DNA of 64,000 nucleotides from Isoetes taiwanensis (GCA_021234155.1 JAJEKV010000689.1:51659-115658), one strand, 5' to 3'; numbered from the stretch's first letter, positions 8,535-20,233 are shown. The notes: generated from the sequence alone by a model not told the origin. A program made the numbers and translations.

Positions 8535-10790
8535 ATGCCAGAATTTCCGTGGGTCTTGTACCCATTCATTGCAAAGCATGGTCTGCCTAAGGCTAAGATA
8601 TGCATGCTTTTTCTTCCTGACCAATTGCCTATAACGCTTATGTTGGTAGCCGAGCGACACTCCTATGCAGGGGAAACTATGTCGGACATCCAGGCATACC
8701 AACAGATAAGGCAGATGTTTCAATAAAGAAGAACCCGACATTCCGTAAGAGGAATTCGGGAGATCCAAAGCGGGTTTGTAGGCCGAAGAGGCCCAAGTTC
8801 AAGCCGACCAGTCCGCTCCATGAGCGCGTGGAAGCATCTAGCAGCATTAATCTGGAGAACGCAGCAACAATGTGGAGGGACCACGAAGATCTTACGGCAA
8901 TAGATGTTTTCGGCGAGGCAGCTCGGAGGAGAGGCACGGGAGCCACGGGGCCGAACAGGGGTAAATCACTCAGGTACTATCTTCCGGCCCTTAGCCAAGG
9001 ACAGATGATAGTCTTTCACAAGGAGTTCAGCCCAAGGGGTGAAGAATCAGTGGCGCTCCTCATAGCACTTACAGGTTTTGGGCAGCATGCCAAGATAGAT
9101 TTCGGAATGGACCATTTCTCTTCAAGAGATCCGTAGCCCTTCATGCCCTCGATTTCGCAAGGGGCCACCTGAGGGGACTTGGCGATAGTGGCGGCAACCG
9201 CACGTAACTCCCGCACCGCCAGATGGCAAGAGCATTGAGGGAGGATCGCGGCAAGAATCCTACAGAATGTCGGCAAGGGCATAGGATTGAAGAATGTCAA
9301 GAACTTCTTCAAGTCCATGAAGCGACATCATTGATGGAAAACTTGCTTTGTTAACTAATTAAAATGTATTGTAATTCTCTCTTCAGTATTATCATGTAAT
9401 TCATATACTAATCAATGTCTTACCATGATCTTGACTTGTAAGTGGAATTTTTATATGATTTCTTTTGTACCTAACAACAATTTAATTGTAAGCAAAAATA
9501 ACTCACAGGTAATTTAATAACAAACATTGATGATTAATCCTTGCGCAAAGCGAACACAAGGCCTCGGGTTCTCAAAGGTCAAGGCCGACATCACCAGTGG
9601 GTACCGAAACCTATTTGGACGTGATCAAGATGACAACAACGACGATATGACGCTTAAAGCAATCAACGAAGGCTCGCCCAAATGAGGAACCAGATGCATC
9701 GGCTGATCCATTGGGCCACCCCATTGATGAATGCCCAAGAATATGCACTGCCCACCACCACCTCCACCGCTACCTCGGCAAGGCATCGAGGAAGGTCCAT
9801 GGCAGGAGGGGCGGGACAATGTGGGAATGTCGAGAAGTGAAGAGGAAAAGGAGAAACATAAGGAGTCCAACACCACCTAGCTCCGGGTTCATCGACACTC
9901 GCATACCATGACAGGTTCTAGCTCGGGATAGTGAGTCCGGACTCCCGTGTAAGAGCCAGGGGCAAGGAAGGAAGATGATTATCAAAAGAAAGTTTACAGT
10001 GCTATGAGCAATGTGTGGAAGACTAGGAAGTTGGGAGTTCTCTCGTGAAGGATAGGTCGCATGGAGGGAGGTTCGCTTGACGAGATGGAAGAGTTCGCAA
10101 CTCTTATGGCATGAAGGATAAGGATATAGGGAAAGTTGTTACAAAGAAACTTGATAGGAGCCTTAGAATCGGTGGAAAGGCTACGCAAAGTCCAACAAGC
10201 TCAAAAGGAACAGGTAAGATTCAAGACCTTTCAAGAAGGCTTCGAACATTATGTGCCCAGTCACATACTAGCAGCAGTATCCAGCAGTTCTATAGATTGA
10301 ACCAAGGTACCTTTGTCAAGAGCAAAGTACATGGAGAGGAATCATCGACTCAAAGCTCCATGTCTTTGAGAGTTTCGGAAGGCAAGGGGTTGAAACTTAC
10401 ATTAAGGGATTGAACAGTTAAATATCAAGAGGCTAGTCCGAGCAATCAACCTAAGTCAAGTAAGTGTACGAGGATAAAAGCCAAGGGTTTGAAGAAGCTC
10501 CAGAACGCCAGAGAGAGACAATCGACCTTCAAAGGAAAGTCAACGTGATAAGCACAAGGGCATCAACAGAGTAAGCAATCAAGAACTACGCCATCGAGGC
10601 CAGCAGCAATGAAGAGCACAGGTAAGAACTTTGGGGACCGTAATGCTAATGCATCAGGGGCAGCATGTTAAAAGGTATTCTAGACAGCCCCGACGAAAGA
10701 GAAGAGACAGAATGTATTGAGAAGAAGCTATGTTTCAGGTGTGCTTCCACCAAAGCAACCGAAACATGATTGCCCATTTGTCATGCAGCT
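8535..10790 (+). pseudogene. Gag region of element 1 (degenerate), with zinc-knuckle remnant
   Basis: Several plus-strand frames look protein-coding but are broken: 8535-8726 (MPEFPWVLYPFIAKHG...), 8828-9136 and 10111-10413. Around 10730-10780 a CFRC followed, after a frame change, by PKHDCPF gives the CCHC zinc-knuckle pattern that closes Ty3 Gag. Gag would form the virus-like particle. AT-rich DNA at 9330-9540 interrupts it and may be a small insertion. I cannot assign the capsid domain residue by residue. The protease follows directly. Confidence 0.5.
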
Positions 10791-10949
10791 TGGGCAGAGC
10801 TTGTGGATTGGGATTTCACCGACGTATGTATGAAGACGACGACCAGCATGAGGCCCAGGACTTCATAGATGGTGAGTGCCATATACGTGCAAACATTGAG
10901 TCGATGACATTGAAAGTCATCCAACAATCATTGCGGTGAGGGATCATAG

Positions 10950-11218
10950 ATAGCAGTCCATATCTAGTATTGATGGACCACAGTAGCTCACACAACTTAG
11001 CCTCTCCTAGGCTGGCTGCCCTAATGAAGAACAAGGTATTGAAGTCTAACAAGGCAGGTTGCTATGGCAAAGCGGCCATTAGGCACATTAAGGGAAGGAG
11101 GATTACATTAGACATAGACCTTAGTGGAAGTAAGTGGTCATGGGGGGCAGAGGTCATGGAGATTGGAAGGTATGACCTTATAGTAGGAATGGAGTTCCTA
11201 AAGCCAAGGAAGCAATGA
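10950..11218 (+). pseudogene. Retrotransposon aspartic protease
   Basis: The frame from about 10950 reads LMDHSSSHNLASPRLA early and ends YDLIVGMEFL. This is the retropepsin pattern of Ty3 elements (usual catalytic D-S/T-G near the start, and a final Y-D-x-I-x-G-M-x-W/F-L). The active-site Gly is replaced: D-H-S where D-S-G is expected. That may be a real lesion or a consensus error. The domain length, about 85 residues, is normal. It processes Gag-Pol in active elements. Confidence 0.65.
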
Positions 11219-11380
11219 TCGGCCCCGATGACGCAATGAAGTCGCCATGACAAAGACCGGACGACACCAAATTCATAGTGAGAGGTAAGAAGACAGCTTC
11301 TTCTATGCATTGTATTTCTTTAAACTAAGGAAAAGTATAGAAAGAAATAAAAGTGGATTACATTTTGAGATTGGAGGCAA

Positions 11381-12624
11381 TTGAGCCCAATAAGCGGATG
11401 GGAACGACCAAAAGGGGATTATCAAAAGCCCGGTAGCAAGGCTTATTTCGAATTCAAGGATGTATTTCCGGATGAAATCCCGCAACTACCACCTTATAGG
11501 GGTGTGGAGTGTGAGATCACATTAGCACTGGATGCTAAGCCTACCAAGCAAGGCACCATACGGGATGAGCACACCGAATTGATTGAGCTCAAGAAGCAAC
11601 TCGAGGAATTGCTTGAGCTTGGTTTTGAGAGCAAGTGTGTCTCCTTTTGAGCACCCATACTCTTCGTGAAGAAGAAAGATGGCGGTTTAAGAATGTGCAT
11701 AGACTATCGCCCGACTCAACAAGGGCGATAAAGAACAAGTATGCATTGCCAAGGGCGATGATTTAATGGACCAGCTCAAGGAGCAAGGGTATTCTCTAAG
11801 ATTGATTTGAGGTCGGGGTACCACCAAATAAGAATAAAAAGAAGAGGATATCCATAAGACCCTTCAAGGAACGCGGTATGGTCACTTTGAGTTCTGATAA
11901 TGCCCTTTGGATTGGGTAAAAGCATGTTAGGGTGTACCACTTTTGGAACCTGCAAAAGTACATACACTAGGTACCGAAGCGGGTACTTTCTCATTTTTCT
12001 TTTCATTAAAACTAATACAAAAATCCAAAATAAAAGTCAAGGACGTGTTAATATTCAAAGTTAAGATAAAGATAATGCTATCGGAGACCAATATATATAT
12101 ATAAAAAGTTCTAAAACATACCTTATATTGAGATATTACATAGGTATCAAGATTACCAGTCCTGGCTACCTTTTTAGGTACTTTTTTAGTCACTAAATAA
12201 TACTTTTTAAGGGACACCCTAACATGCTTTTACCCGATTGTCGAATGCTCCAGCAACTTTTATGCGCCTCATGAACGACATCTTCAGAGATTTTCTAGAT
12301 GAGTTTGTCATTGTCTTCTTCGACGACATTCTAGTCTACAACAAGTCCATCGAAGATCATAGTCAGCATTTGAGAAGGGTGCTAGAAAAGTTGAGGCGGC
12401 ATCGTTTGTATGGAAAGCTCTCTAAATGCCACTTTGCTACTGAAAGAGTGGAGTACTTGGGCCATGTCATATCGGCGGAAGGGATATCCACCGACCCCGC
12501 AAAGATCGAAGCAGTAGTAAATTGGCCAGCTCTAAAGAATGTAGCGGAAGTAAGAAGCTTTCTAGGTCCGGCAAGGGTTATTACAGAAAAGTTCAGAAGG
12601 ACTTCGCTAAGGGGCCCCCTTTGA
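11381..12624 (+). pseudogene. Ty3 reverse transcriptase, split by a MITE
   Basis: The first part (11381-11913) carries FKDVFPDEIPQLPPYRGV, then after frame changes FVKKKDGGLRMCIDYR, FSKIDLRSGYHQIRI and RYGHFEF, and reaches MPFGL. The second part (12238-12624) resumes with SNAPATFMRLMND, contains the catalytic FFDDILVYNKS (Y/F-x-D-D box) and YLGHVIS, and ends near VRSFLG. The MPFGL-SNAPATF motif is normally continuous and is cut exactly by a 322-bp transposon. Besides that, at least two frameshifts and a stop after SKCVSF break it. It would copy the element RNA into DNA. Confidence 0.85.
11914..12235. mobile_element. MITE inserted in the RT gene
   Basis: The 322-bp insertion has perfect 22-base terminal inverted repeats beginning GGGTAAAAGCATGTTAGGG. 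Removing it together with one copy of GATT restores the RT codons for MPFGL-SNAPAT. The flanks fit a 4-bp duplication (GATT at 11910-11913 and 12236-12239), or a 5-bp GATTG if the terminal repeat is one base shorter. Inside it is AT-rich with no ORF. The superfamily is not clear: the duplication length does not match hAT (8 bp), Mutator (9 bp) or PIF (3 bp). Confidence 0.85.
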
Positions 12625-12639
12625 CGGACCTCACTAAGA

Positions 12640-13110
12640 GTGTTAAGGTGAAAGATTGGAGAACACACTGGTTAGAAAAATGTTCAAGCTTCATTTAAAA
12701 GCTTAAAGAGGCCTTTAACAACAGCACAGTGCTAGTTACGCCAGATCCGGGCAGGACAAGATAGTAGCAACAGATGCAAGTAAGATAGCAACAGTGGAGT
12801 CCTTATGCAAGAAGGAAGAGTAATAGCTTATGATTCCAAGAAGTTGAATGATACCCAACAGCTATCCAACCCATGATCAGGAACTTCTAGCTATTGTCGA
12901 GCTCTTTCAGATTCGGAGGCATTATTTGCTTGGGAGGAAGTTTCAGTTAGATACCGATCACCGAGCCTCCAATACATCTTTTACCCAACCCTCCTGAATC
13001 TAAGACAAAGGAGGTGGATGGAATTCCTAGAAGAGTATGACTTTGAGATTGCTTATAAGCCGTAAGTTGAATGTGGTCGCCGATGCTCTTCTAGAAGACC
13101 TCTTGAGGGG
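12640..13110 (+). pseudogene. Ty3 RNase H domain
   Basis: Recognisable blocks in shifting frames are VATDASK (first catalytic Asp), YPTHDQELLAIVE and RRHYLLGRKFQLDTDHRA, then RWMEFLEEYDFEIAYK and a final LNVVADAL. This is the order and spacing of Ty3 RNase H, which removes template RNA. Several frameshifts separate the blocks. Confidence 0.75.
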
Positions 13111-13259
13111 AGAACTCATTGTAATGCCATATCAACTCCTTTCGAGTGGATATGGCAAGAAAATTGAGGAGACACTACCATCCGATGGTGATTTCAAGGA
13201 GGTATGGGAAAGCCTTTCTAGAGAGGCTAGAACAGAGCAAGGAACGGGAGGCCTTCAAG

Positions 13260-14080
13260 CATTATAAGAAGGAAGGCAACCTATTGTATCATAAGCATAA
13301 GTTGTGTGTGCCCGAATCATCGGGGGTAAGGAAGCTAATTCTTCATGACACACACACAACAGCCCATAGGGCATCATGGGGTTTATGAAGACCTACTTAA
13401 GATTCAAGTAGCTACGCGGCGCGGAATGAAGAAGAGATAGCAAGATATATTCGTGAGTGCCGGTTATTGTCGGCAAACCAAAGCGAGCAGCTTTCAATTC
13501 CGGGAGCTTTGGAACCTCTAGCAGTCTGGGGAATGCGAAGTGGGAAGTGGTAAGTATGGATTTTATCACAGGACTTCCTAACTTCTGCGAGGCAAGGATG
13601 CATTGATGGTCGAGTAGACAAATTATCTAAGATGGCACATTTTGTGCCTTGTAGAACTACTGACACAAAGATTAGATAACGCCAAGCTATTTGTGAGGGA
13701 GATTTTTAGGCTCCATGGCATGCCCTGGGAGATAATATCTCGATAGAGATTCCAAGTTTATGAGTGCTTTTTGGCAAGACCTCTTCAAAGACCATCTGCA
13801 TTTAAGCTCTCCATGAGCACCGACTTATCATCCCCAAACAGATGGTCGATGGAGAGGATGAATCGAATCATTGAAGATATGCTTAGAAGCTTTGTGTGGA
13901 ATAAGCAGTCCAAGTGGGATGAGTATATCCACTTGGTGGAAGCCTACAATAGTGCCAAACAGGAGTCATCTCGGATGTCTCCTTTCATGGTAAATTATGG
14001 GTACCAAAGGTTTAACCCAGGATACTTGGCACAACCCAGGTGTCTAAGGTTGAAGTATCCCAGCAGATGCTAGGAGACAT
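13260..14080 (+). pseudogene. Ty3 integrase
   Basis: The zinc-binding region has LLYHKHKLCVPES and an AHRA-like His motif near 13360. The catalytic core follows with DFITGLP (near 13560), KMAHFVPC, a degenerate RDSKF...FW block (13740-13770), and DGRWRMNRIIEDMLRSFV and WDEYIHLVEAYNSA (13830-13960). Spacing fits a D-D-E integrase. It inserts element DNA into the genome. Many frameshifts make it nonfunctional as read. Confidence 0.75.
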
Positions 14081-14369
14081 GCGGAGTTGATGGAAGAAGT
14101 GAGGGGTTACCTCCTAGCAAGAAGTCGGGCAAAGAAGAGTGTAGCCGAGGCAAGGGCAGGACCGTAAGAGAGTTCAAGGTAGGCGATAGCGTGTGGTTGA
14201 AGATCAAGGTCAAGCAAGCTAAGCTGGGATTGGGAGTTGCAAGAAGCTTGCCCTAGATGGGCTGGTCCGCTCAAGATTTTGGAGAGAGTGGGCCCCAAGC
14301 CTACAAGTTGGATCTCCCCGCCCATCTCAAAGTTCACAAGGTTTTCCACGAAGTTTATTGAAAAGGCAC

Positions 14370-14600
14370 AATCCTAATCCTCGATGAGGTTTTAGATACT
14401 CCAACGTTGTTGGAAATGACGGAGGAGCAAGTGGAAATCGCGGCTCGAGTTACTTCTTTTGATAAGTCATTCAAGAAAACTAGGAGGGAGTTCCTCCAAA
14501 GATTTGGTTAAGTGGAAGCACTTACCCGTGGGAAGACGCGACATGGGTATTGAAGGTGATTTGGCAAAGCAATACCCGAGTTTATGAAGGGAGTTTGATG
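14370..14600 (+). pseudogene. Chromodomain-like C-terminal segment
   Basis: From about 14388 the frame reads LDTPTLLEMTEEQVEIAARV and then KKTRREFLQRF. After a frame change VKWKHLP, DATW and a DLAKQYP-like tail follow. The V-K-W-K...P...D-A-T-W pattern is the core of chromovirus chromodomains, which bind modified histones and guide integration. Short and broken, but in the expected place directly after integrase. Confidence 0.55.
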
Positions 14601-15455
14601 GGCGAGTCATCTCCGACTTGGTCGACCCAGACTCGCCGTGAGGTTAGCTTAGTATGCTTCTTAGTTAGTTTTCTAGCTTTCGCAGATGTATTCTAGTTAG
14701 TGGAATACATATGCCGTAATCTTGGAACATGGGGGATGATGGGATGAGCCTTTAAATGCCTCTAGGCAACATGCACCAAGAGGTGCATGACCACTAGGGT
14801 CATGGGAGAGAGAGAAGGAAAGGCATGGTGCGCGATGATGGGACATTTGCCGGATGTTCCCTATGCCACGATGTGGGGGTCGCACACCGGCCAGGGGGTC
14901 ATGGTGAAGGTCAAAGTGATCATGCGCGATGATGGGATCGTGAGACGTTCCCCCAGCTTAAAACCCTTGGGGGCATGATGCACTAGGGTACTTTCGGCAC
15001 CAGGTAACCGAGTACAAGGTAGCACTTGATCATGGGCGATGATGGGATCATCTTAAAATGGTCCTTAAGCTCAAACCGGAAGGGCCATGATCGAAAGTGC
15101 AAGGTATGGTAAGGGGGTGGTCCCCTAAAACCACAAACTTATTAATAAAAACTAACGTAATGTGCTCCATGTGCAGGCAAGTGAGAAGGAGCTCGAGGTG
15201 AGAGCATTACGAGAAAGGGGGGAACCATAATTTAGATTATGAACCCTAATAACTTTTTTATAATAATGTTTTGAATTATTGTAAGAAGTAACCTTGCTAA
15301 GGCTATATAATTTTGTATAAGTACAAATATAGCCTAAATTTTGACATTTAACTTTAATAGGAAGTTGATCGATTTAAATTAAACTTAGGTGTATGATCTT
15401 ATGTTGTTTTGCAGATAGGCAGATCGCTACCTTAGCGCCAATGTCGAGGACAGCA
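14600..15455 (+). other. 3' untranslated region of element 1 with repeated GATGATGGGA motif
   Basis: Noncoding. The motif GCGATGATGGGA occurs near 14833, 14924 and 15037, and related ATGATGGGATGAG near 14737. The rest is mostly AT-rich with no clear ORF. Confidence 0.5.
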
Positions 15456-15468
15456 TTTGGGGGGAGAA
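15456..15468 (+). other. Polypurine tract of element 1
   Basis: TTTGGGGGGAGAA lies immediately before the LTR start TGTGGCG. Such a tract primes plus-strand synthesis. Confidence 0.75.
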
Positions 15469-17101
15469 TGTGGCGTTCCAAGGGAATATACCATAAACAC
15501 ATTATATTCCTCGACCTGTCACCATACAAGTCTACCCTATGTAGCCTTGTATGCCTTAGAAAGTGGCAGGGGTGCACATCTAAGTTAAGTGTTTAACTTA
15601 GATAACCTTAGGATAAGGCCCATTTCCACATGGCCTTATCCTATTGGGCAACCGCCACACGGCCTCATCCTAGTGGTGCCGCGTGGCATCCCATGTGGTC
15701 CCATACCTATATGAGCTCTAACCCCAACCCTAGACCCTTTTCCCTGACCCTAGCACCTGAACTTCATTCACGTGCCCGAAACCACGTTTCGAGCACCGTT
15801 CGTCATAGTCTAGCCTGGAGCAGCAGCCCCTGGAAGGTGTGCATGATCGTAGAGGGAGCAAGCCTTCGACCCACGTCAAGAAGCATGGAGACGCCCGGGA
15901 TGGGAGGAAGCGCCACGGAGGAGGTAGGTTGAGTAGAGTTCATGTTAGTTCACCGGAAGTTAGCATTCCGTGGGTTAGTATTGTGTGTCTAGAGTAGAGC
16001 CACCCTAGATTTTATTGAACATCTTGAACCCTAATCAAGGAACCCTAACTGATAGTTAGATATGTATGATTAGGTTAAGATGTTCATATGATATTGTTCA
16101 TGATGATTAAGTGATGAGGGTTGATCATGTTGTTCCTCTTGTGTTGGGAAGGGGGGTAGAGACCTAGGGCCATATGTAGTATGCTCCTAGTGTAGATCCC
16201 TTTAGTTCCTATTAGTTGCGGCTTTGGCATAGGAACCCACCGGGCTATGGAAGCTATGATGTGACTCAGCACCACCCAACGGGCTAGAGGCAAGACGGGG
16301 TGGATCCCCGGGCCGAGTGGGGGGGCTTGGGATCCCACAGTGGGTTAGGCTTATGGTCGGTCAGGGTGGGTCGAGCATGGGTCCCACACACCTCCTGGGG
16401 CAATGGTGTCACCCTACCTCTCAAGAGTTGCAAGTGTCAACTTGGCTCTTGTTTTGGGGGTTCAGGCGGGTACTAATGCGTGTCGTAGATCCGATTCTCT
16501 AGCCGCCTGGAGCCTCTAGACCCGGGGGGGGGAGATGCAACCCTTCCTACCTCGCCGGACCAGGGGAGATGCAACCTGGAGTAGTCCCGATGGGTGATGC
16601 CATGGGATTTGCGTGATCCGGAAGGTTAGAGTCATGCCACAAATTTTGATCTAGCCCATCTGCAAAGTATGCACCGGGGAGGGGCGGATGGAGTGGTCAA
16701 CCCTAGCCATTGTCTCATGCCAGCCCCGCCATTGTTATGACTCGGTCTGCTCTATCTTGAGGGACTATCTAGTCGGTCGACTACCCTATGTGTCCGGAAC
16801 CCCACCTGTAGGAGCTCTCATGTTTTATGGCATGTGATTATGTTCTTTGCATCTATGGATGTGCGGTTGAGCTACCCTCGAGGTAGCCTATTGTATTGTA
16901 TTGCTAGTTCTGACGTGTTTATGCTTCCGCTGTGATAGGAGCCCATAGGGGAAGGGCGCGCAAGACACCTTCGTGTCCCCTTCTCGCACTACGGAGGTTC
17001 CGAGTCTTGATAGGAGGGCGAACTGGCGGGTTGTTGAGCGGGACGGGGATTTCTGCCGAGTGAACGGCGGGGCGCCCGATATGTTTTAGGGGGCGTCCAC
17101 A
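15469..17101 (+). repeat. 3' LTR of element 1 (about 1.63 kb)
   Basis: It starts TGTGGCGTTCC after the polypurine tract and ends GCGTCCACA. The following GTAGG (17102-17106) is the likely target duplication. A weak TATA candidate, TATATGAG, lies at 15708-15715. The middle part (around 16140-16240) shares the phrase GTAGAGACCTA and flanking sequence with the element 2 LTR, so the two families are related. Confidence 0.8.
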
Positions 17102-17244
17102 GTAGGGGTGATAATCACGTGGCGTTCGAATAATATATTGTCCAAATATGCATATTATAAGCTCTATGCAATTAATTTGAGAGATATGATATGTTTTTGC
17201 AAGTGCAAAACTTAGCTCATACAATTTAAATAGGAATTAAATAG

Positions 17245-17875
17245 ATCCGGCAGAAGAGATGGCACCGTTTCATCTGATACTGTTGCCAACGCCAACCTCT
17301 CCCCTCCCACTTCCAATCTGACGTGGCTCACCCAAATCTTTGATTCCAAAGGCCTCTCCCAAGAGGAAATGGTCATCCTATCTGGTAAAGTTTTTGAGTA
17401 TACTGCTTACCTTAGGTGGTTAGTTATGGGTTTAAGTTAGACTAACCGAGCTGGTATTTGCATTGCAGGTGGTCATTGTATTGGCTTATCACATTGCAGC
17501 TCCTTCATCACCAGGCTTTACAACTTTAGGACTACTTTCAATACAGACCCCTCCCTCAATTCCCACCTCGCAAAAAAACTTAAAAAGTCTTGCCTCCAAA
17601 ACTTCGACACCTCCACATTGGTCGACATGGATGAATCTTCCATCAAGTTTGATAACAAGTATTATATTGGATTGACCCACAACAAAGGTCTCTTCGCATC
17701 TGATGCAACTCTTCTCACAAACTCCTCCACTGCCAACTTGGTTCAACAAAACACTAACAAGAAGGTGTTCTTCAAAAACTTTGCAAATGCCATGATAAAG
17801 ATGAGTGAGATCGATGTGAAGACTGGCCAAGATGGCCAAATTTGCAAGAATTGCCGCGTCATCAATAGCACTTGA
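17245..17875 (+). pseudogene. Class III peroxidase, last two exons (copy 1)
   Basis: Exon 17245-17384 encodes SGRRDGTVSSDT...QEEMVILS; a GT-AG intron follows (17385-17468); exon 17469-17875 encodes GGHCIGLSHCSSF through FDNKYYIGLTHNKGLFASDA to CKNCRVINST and a stop. GRRDG, the proximal heme His in SGGHCIG, and FDNKYY are hallmark positions of plant secretory (class III) peroxidases, and the intron lies at the family's usual place just before the heme-His motif. Both exons are open. The first half of the gene (signal peptide, distal HFHDC) is missing: upstream is LTR element 1. It is therefore a 3' fragment. Such enzymes oxidise phenolics using peroxide in the cell wall or vacuole. Confidence 0.85.
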
Positions 17876-19801
17876 CATATTCATTCATGGTCATTCATTC
17901 ATTAGCAAATTGTATATAGATGCTACTAATAAACATGTGCGCGGCTTGTCGTGCATAAGTAGAAGTGTGTGTTTATATGGGCCATCGATACAAGACTGGT
18001 CAAATGGAGTTGGGACCCTTTATAGCTATTATAGGATTCATGCAAAAGCATGTACTTGTAAACATGTGCCTGGCATTGTCGCGGATAAATAAATGTATGT
18101 TCTATATGGGCCTTTCGTGTAAGAATGATCCTATGGAGTTGGCACCCTATGGATTGCATTCAGTGTAAAACTATGTTTCCATAATAGGACTAAACTTAAA
18201 AAATGGGAATATTGACAAAGTAAGTGAGCCCATCATTCCTATGAGAGCCAATCAAATCCAACTTGAGTTTCCTCTGGTCAAGTTAGGTGCATATTAACAC
18301 CCTAAGAGTGATCCTATGGAGGTCGTAACCTATGGATCTTAGAGGCAGGTTATCATATGGACCTTCAATTTAAGACTAATCGTAAGGAAGTTGATATAGA
18401 CTAATCGTAAGGAAGTTGATATCCTATGAATGCCATAGGAGTATAGGTTTTATAAGCTTAGTAATATCAGATGACCAAATAACACACATCATAAACAATT
18501 CCACATCAATAATGATTGCCCTTTTTAGACTTGTAGATACAATTCTGCTATAATTGACCCTAAAATTGTAGGAATATGTACATTATCATCCCCCGCCCCA
18601 TTTCCCTCCCTCCCTCCCTCCCTCCCTCTAGAGTCCCACCTATTTTCTGCCTCCCTCCTCTCTCTCTCATAATTTGGACAATCATGTATTGCCCAATTTT
18701 CTTAGGGGCTATAGATAGGCTTACATCTACATTAGTCCATTTTGGAATGGGAGGCATGAGAGTTGAAATGGGAGGAAACACTTTGTACTTGGGCTTGCTA
18801 AATTGCTACCTTGCTTCTATAATGATAGATAATGGACATACAGCTCTTTACATCTATTGCACCTTTGATGAATGTCATAAAATTCCTACGGCCACATCAC
18901 CATACAAGTTATGCTAGCGGACTTGTATTCAGCGACATAGGCCACACCTAGCATGGGGCAATGCCAAGTTATTAACAACATGGGAATGGGGTCGCAAATT
19001 CCATGTGATCTTGAACCCTACGCTGACACCTGTCACCTCCCTACATTCCGGAATGGAAAGAGGGAAGCAAATTCCATGCATATGAAATTTGATGGGCTAC
19101 TCCCGGTTGTCCAAACAGTAACAAAGCAACCAGAGCAAAAAACTAAAATCAATAAACCTTTCAGCTATGGGATTTGAACCCACAAATCCAAAAGCATCGT
19201 AGCAAAACTAAATCAATGTAGAAGAACATTAGGAAAATGCGTTAAATCGCGAAAACTCTACAACAGTTACTATGATGGCCCTCAAATGGGGCTTAAAACA
19301 TCATATAGATGCCGGATTTGCTGCCAAGATTAGCCGAAAGCAGGCCCCACTATTTTTTGCACCTATGAATTGCTCTCGCAGTTCCAATTCGAAGATCATC
19401 TTCGACAGCACAGCTTGGAAGAGAAGCCCCAAAGTGCATGCCAAATTTGACTGGTTCAGCCACTATGGCATAGAATAGATGTCGCAGGGCTCTTGAACAG
19501 CTCGTCGCCCAAATTGATTGATCAGAAGCTCCGTTGACATGTTCATCTTCTACAGTTAATGCTAGACTGATATAGTGATTCATGGTGGAACGACTCCTCC
19601 AAAAATGGCCGCCCCCATCCAATTTGATTGTAGGTCCCCCGTTCCTTCATAATTGCTGGTCCTTATATTTTCTCTACCATTTTCATAAAAGGTAAAGGTC
19701 CACCTTATTTATTGTTGACGAAAATAATAAGTGGGCTTCTTATAAGATAAGGTCCATCTTTTAGAGTGACTTTTCAAATAAAGGTTGGCCCATTTTAAAT
19801 A
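17876..19801 (+). other. 3' flank of the peroxidase fragment (module B, noncoding)
   Basis: No gene seen. It contains a doubled GACTAATCGTAAGGAAGTTG motif (18392-18420), a (CCCT)n run at 18600-18628 and a tRNA-like T-arm at 19165-19187 on the minus strand. Equivalent sequence recurs in copies 3 and 4 and, with a roughly 0.9-1.1 kb deletion, in copy 2. Confidence 0.6.
19165..19187 (-). other. tRNA-like T-arm with pol III B-box
   Basis: The minus strand reads GTGGGTTCAAATCCCAT, a 5-bp stem with the TTCAAAT loop, containing GGTTCAAATCC, which fits the pol III B-box GGTTCRANNCC. No convincing D-arm or A-box lies upstream, so this is at most a tRNA 3' half or SINE remnant. It recurs at about 51893-51915 and, altered, near 45605. 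Confidence 0.35.
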
Positions 19802-19806
19802 TCCAT
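19802..19806. repeat. Target site duplication of element 2 (left)
   Basis: TCCAT immediately before the LTR; the right copy is at 31664-31668. Uninterrupted copies of the unit (such as 52545-52560) read ATATCCATGCATC here, confirming the site. Confidence 0.9.
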
Positions 19807-19939
19807 TGTGACGTTCGGCCGCATGATACGCTCCGGGACGTATATTGTACTTCGCCACGTCCACGCGCCACGCCCACCCGGACGCGGTTAATGCCAACGC
19901 GTGTAGCCAAGTGGGTAGCCCCTAGGGGGCAACTTGCTA

Positions 19940-20150
19940 AGAATGTGCATTAGTATTAATGTGCACATTTTCCAATGTACACATTAATGTGGGCACACAT
20001 TTCCATGTGGCCACTTGATGCCAAGTGGGCCATACCCATAGGTGCAATTAATGTGCACATTTTCCAATGTACACATTCATTAATGTGCACACATTTCCAT
20101 GTGAGCACATTTGGGTGCACACATTTCCATGTGGGCACATTTGGCCACCT
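19940..20150 (+). repeat. Duplicated near-palindromic block in element 2 U3
   Basis: The phrase AATGTGCACATTTTCCAATG followed by TACACATT occurs twice (about 19958 and 20049), each followed by ACACATTTCCATGTG units (four in all). The same block is in the 3' LTR at 30090-30290. Confidence 0.7.
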
Positions 20151-20233
20151 AGCCCTTAAAGGCAAGTGGGCCCTTTTTCCCATTATCCCACATGCCTAAA
20201 GGGGATAATGGAAACCCTAGCCACCCCCTTGTC

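Larger units (their letters stand above)
7578..17101 (+). mobile_element. Element 1: Ty3-type LTR retrotransposon with chromodomain-like C-terminus
   Basis: Plus-strand order is a repetitive leader, gag with a zinc-knuckle remnant, protease, reverse transcriptase, RNase H, integrase, chromodomain-like end, polypurine tract and 3' LTR. That order (integrase after RNase H) is Ty3, and the C-terminal chromodomain-like segment points to chromoviruses. No plus-strand 5' LTR is present; the only candidate is the inverted LTR at 5110-6728. All coding modules carry frameshifts and the RT is split by a MITE, so the copy cannot make its proteins. The insertion lies in the tandem unit just before the peroxidase fragment. 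Confidence 0.8.

Noticed and set aside
17463-17675. 70-residue plus-strand ORF starting MQVV
   Set aside because: Out of frame with the peroxidase exon, which explains this DNA better.
17489-17884. 131-residue minus-strand ORF (also at 33781 and 50222)
   Set aside because: Antisense to the peroxidase terminal exon; it recurs only because the exon recurs.
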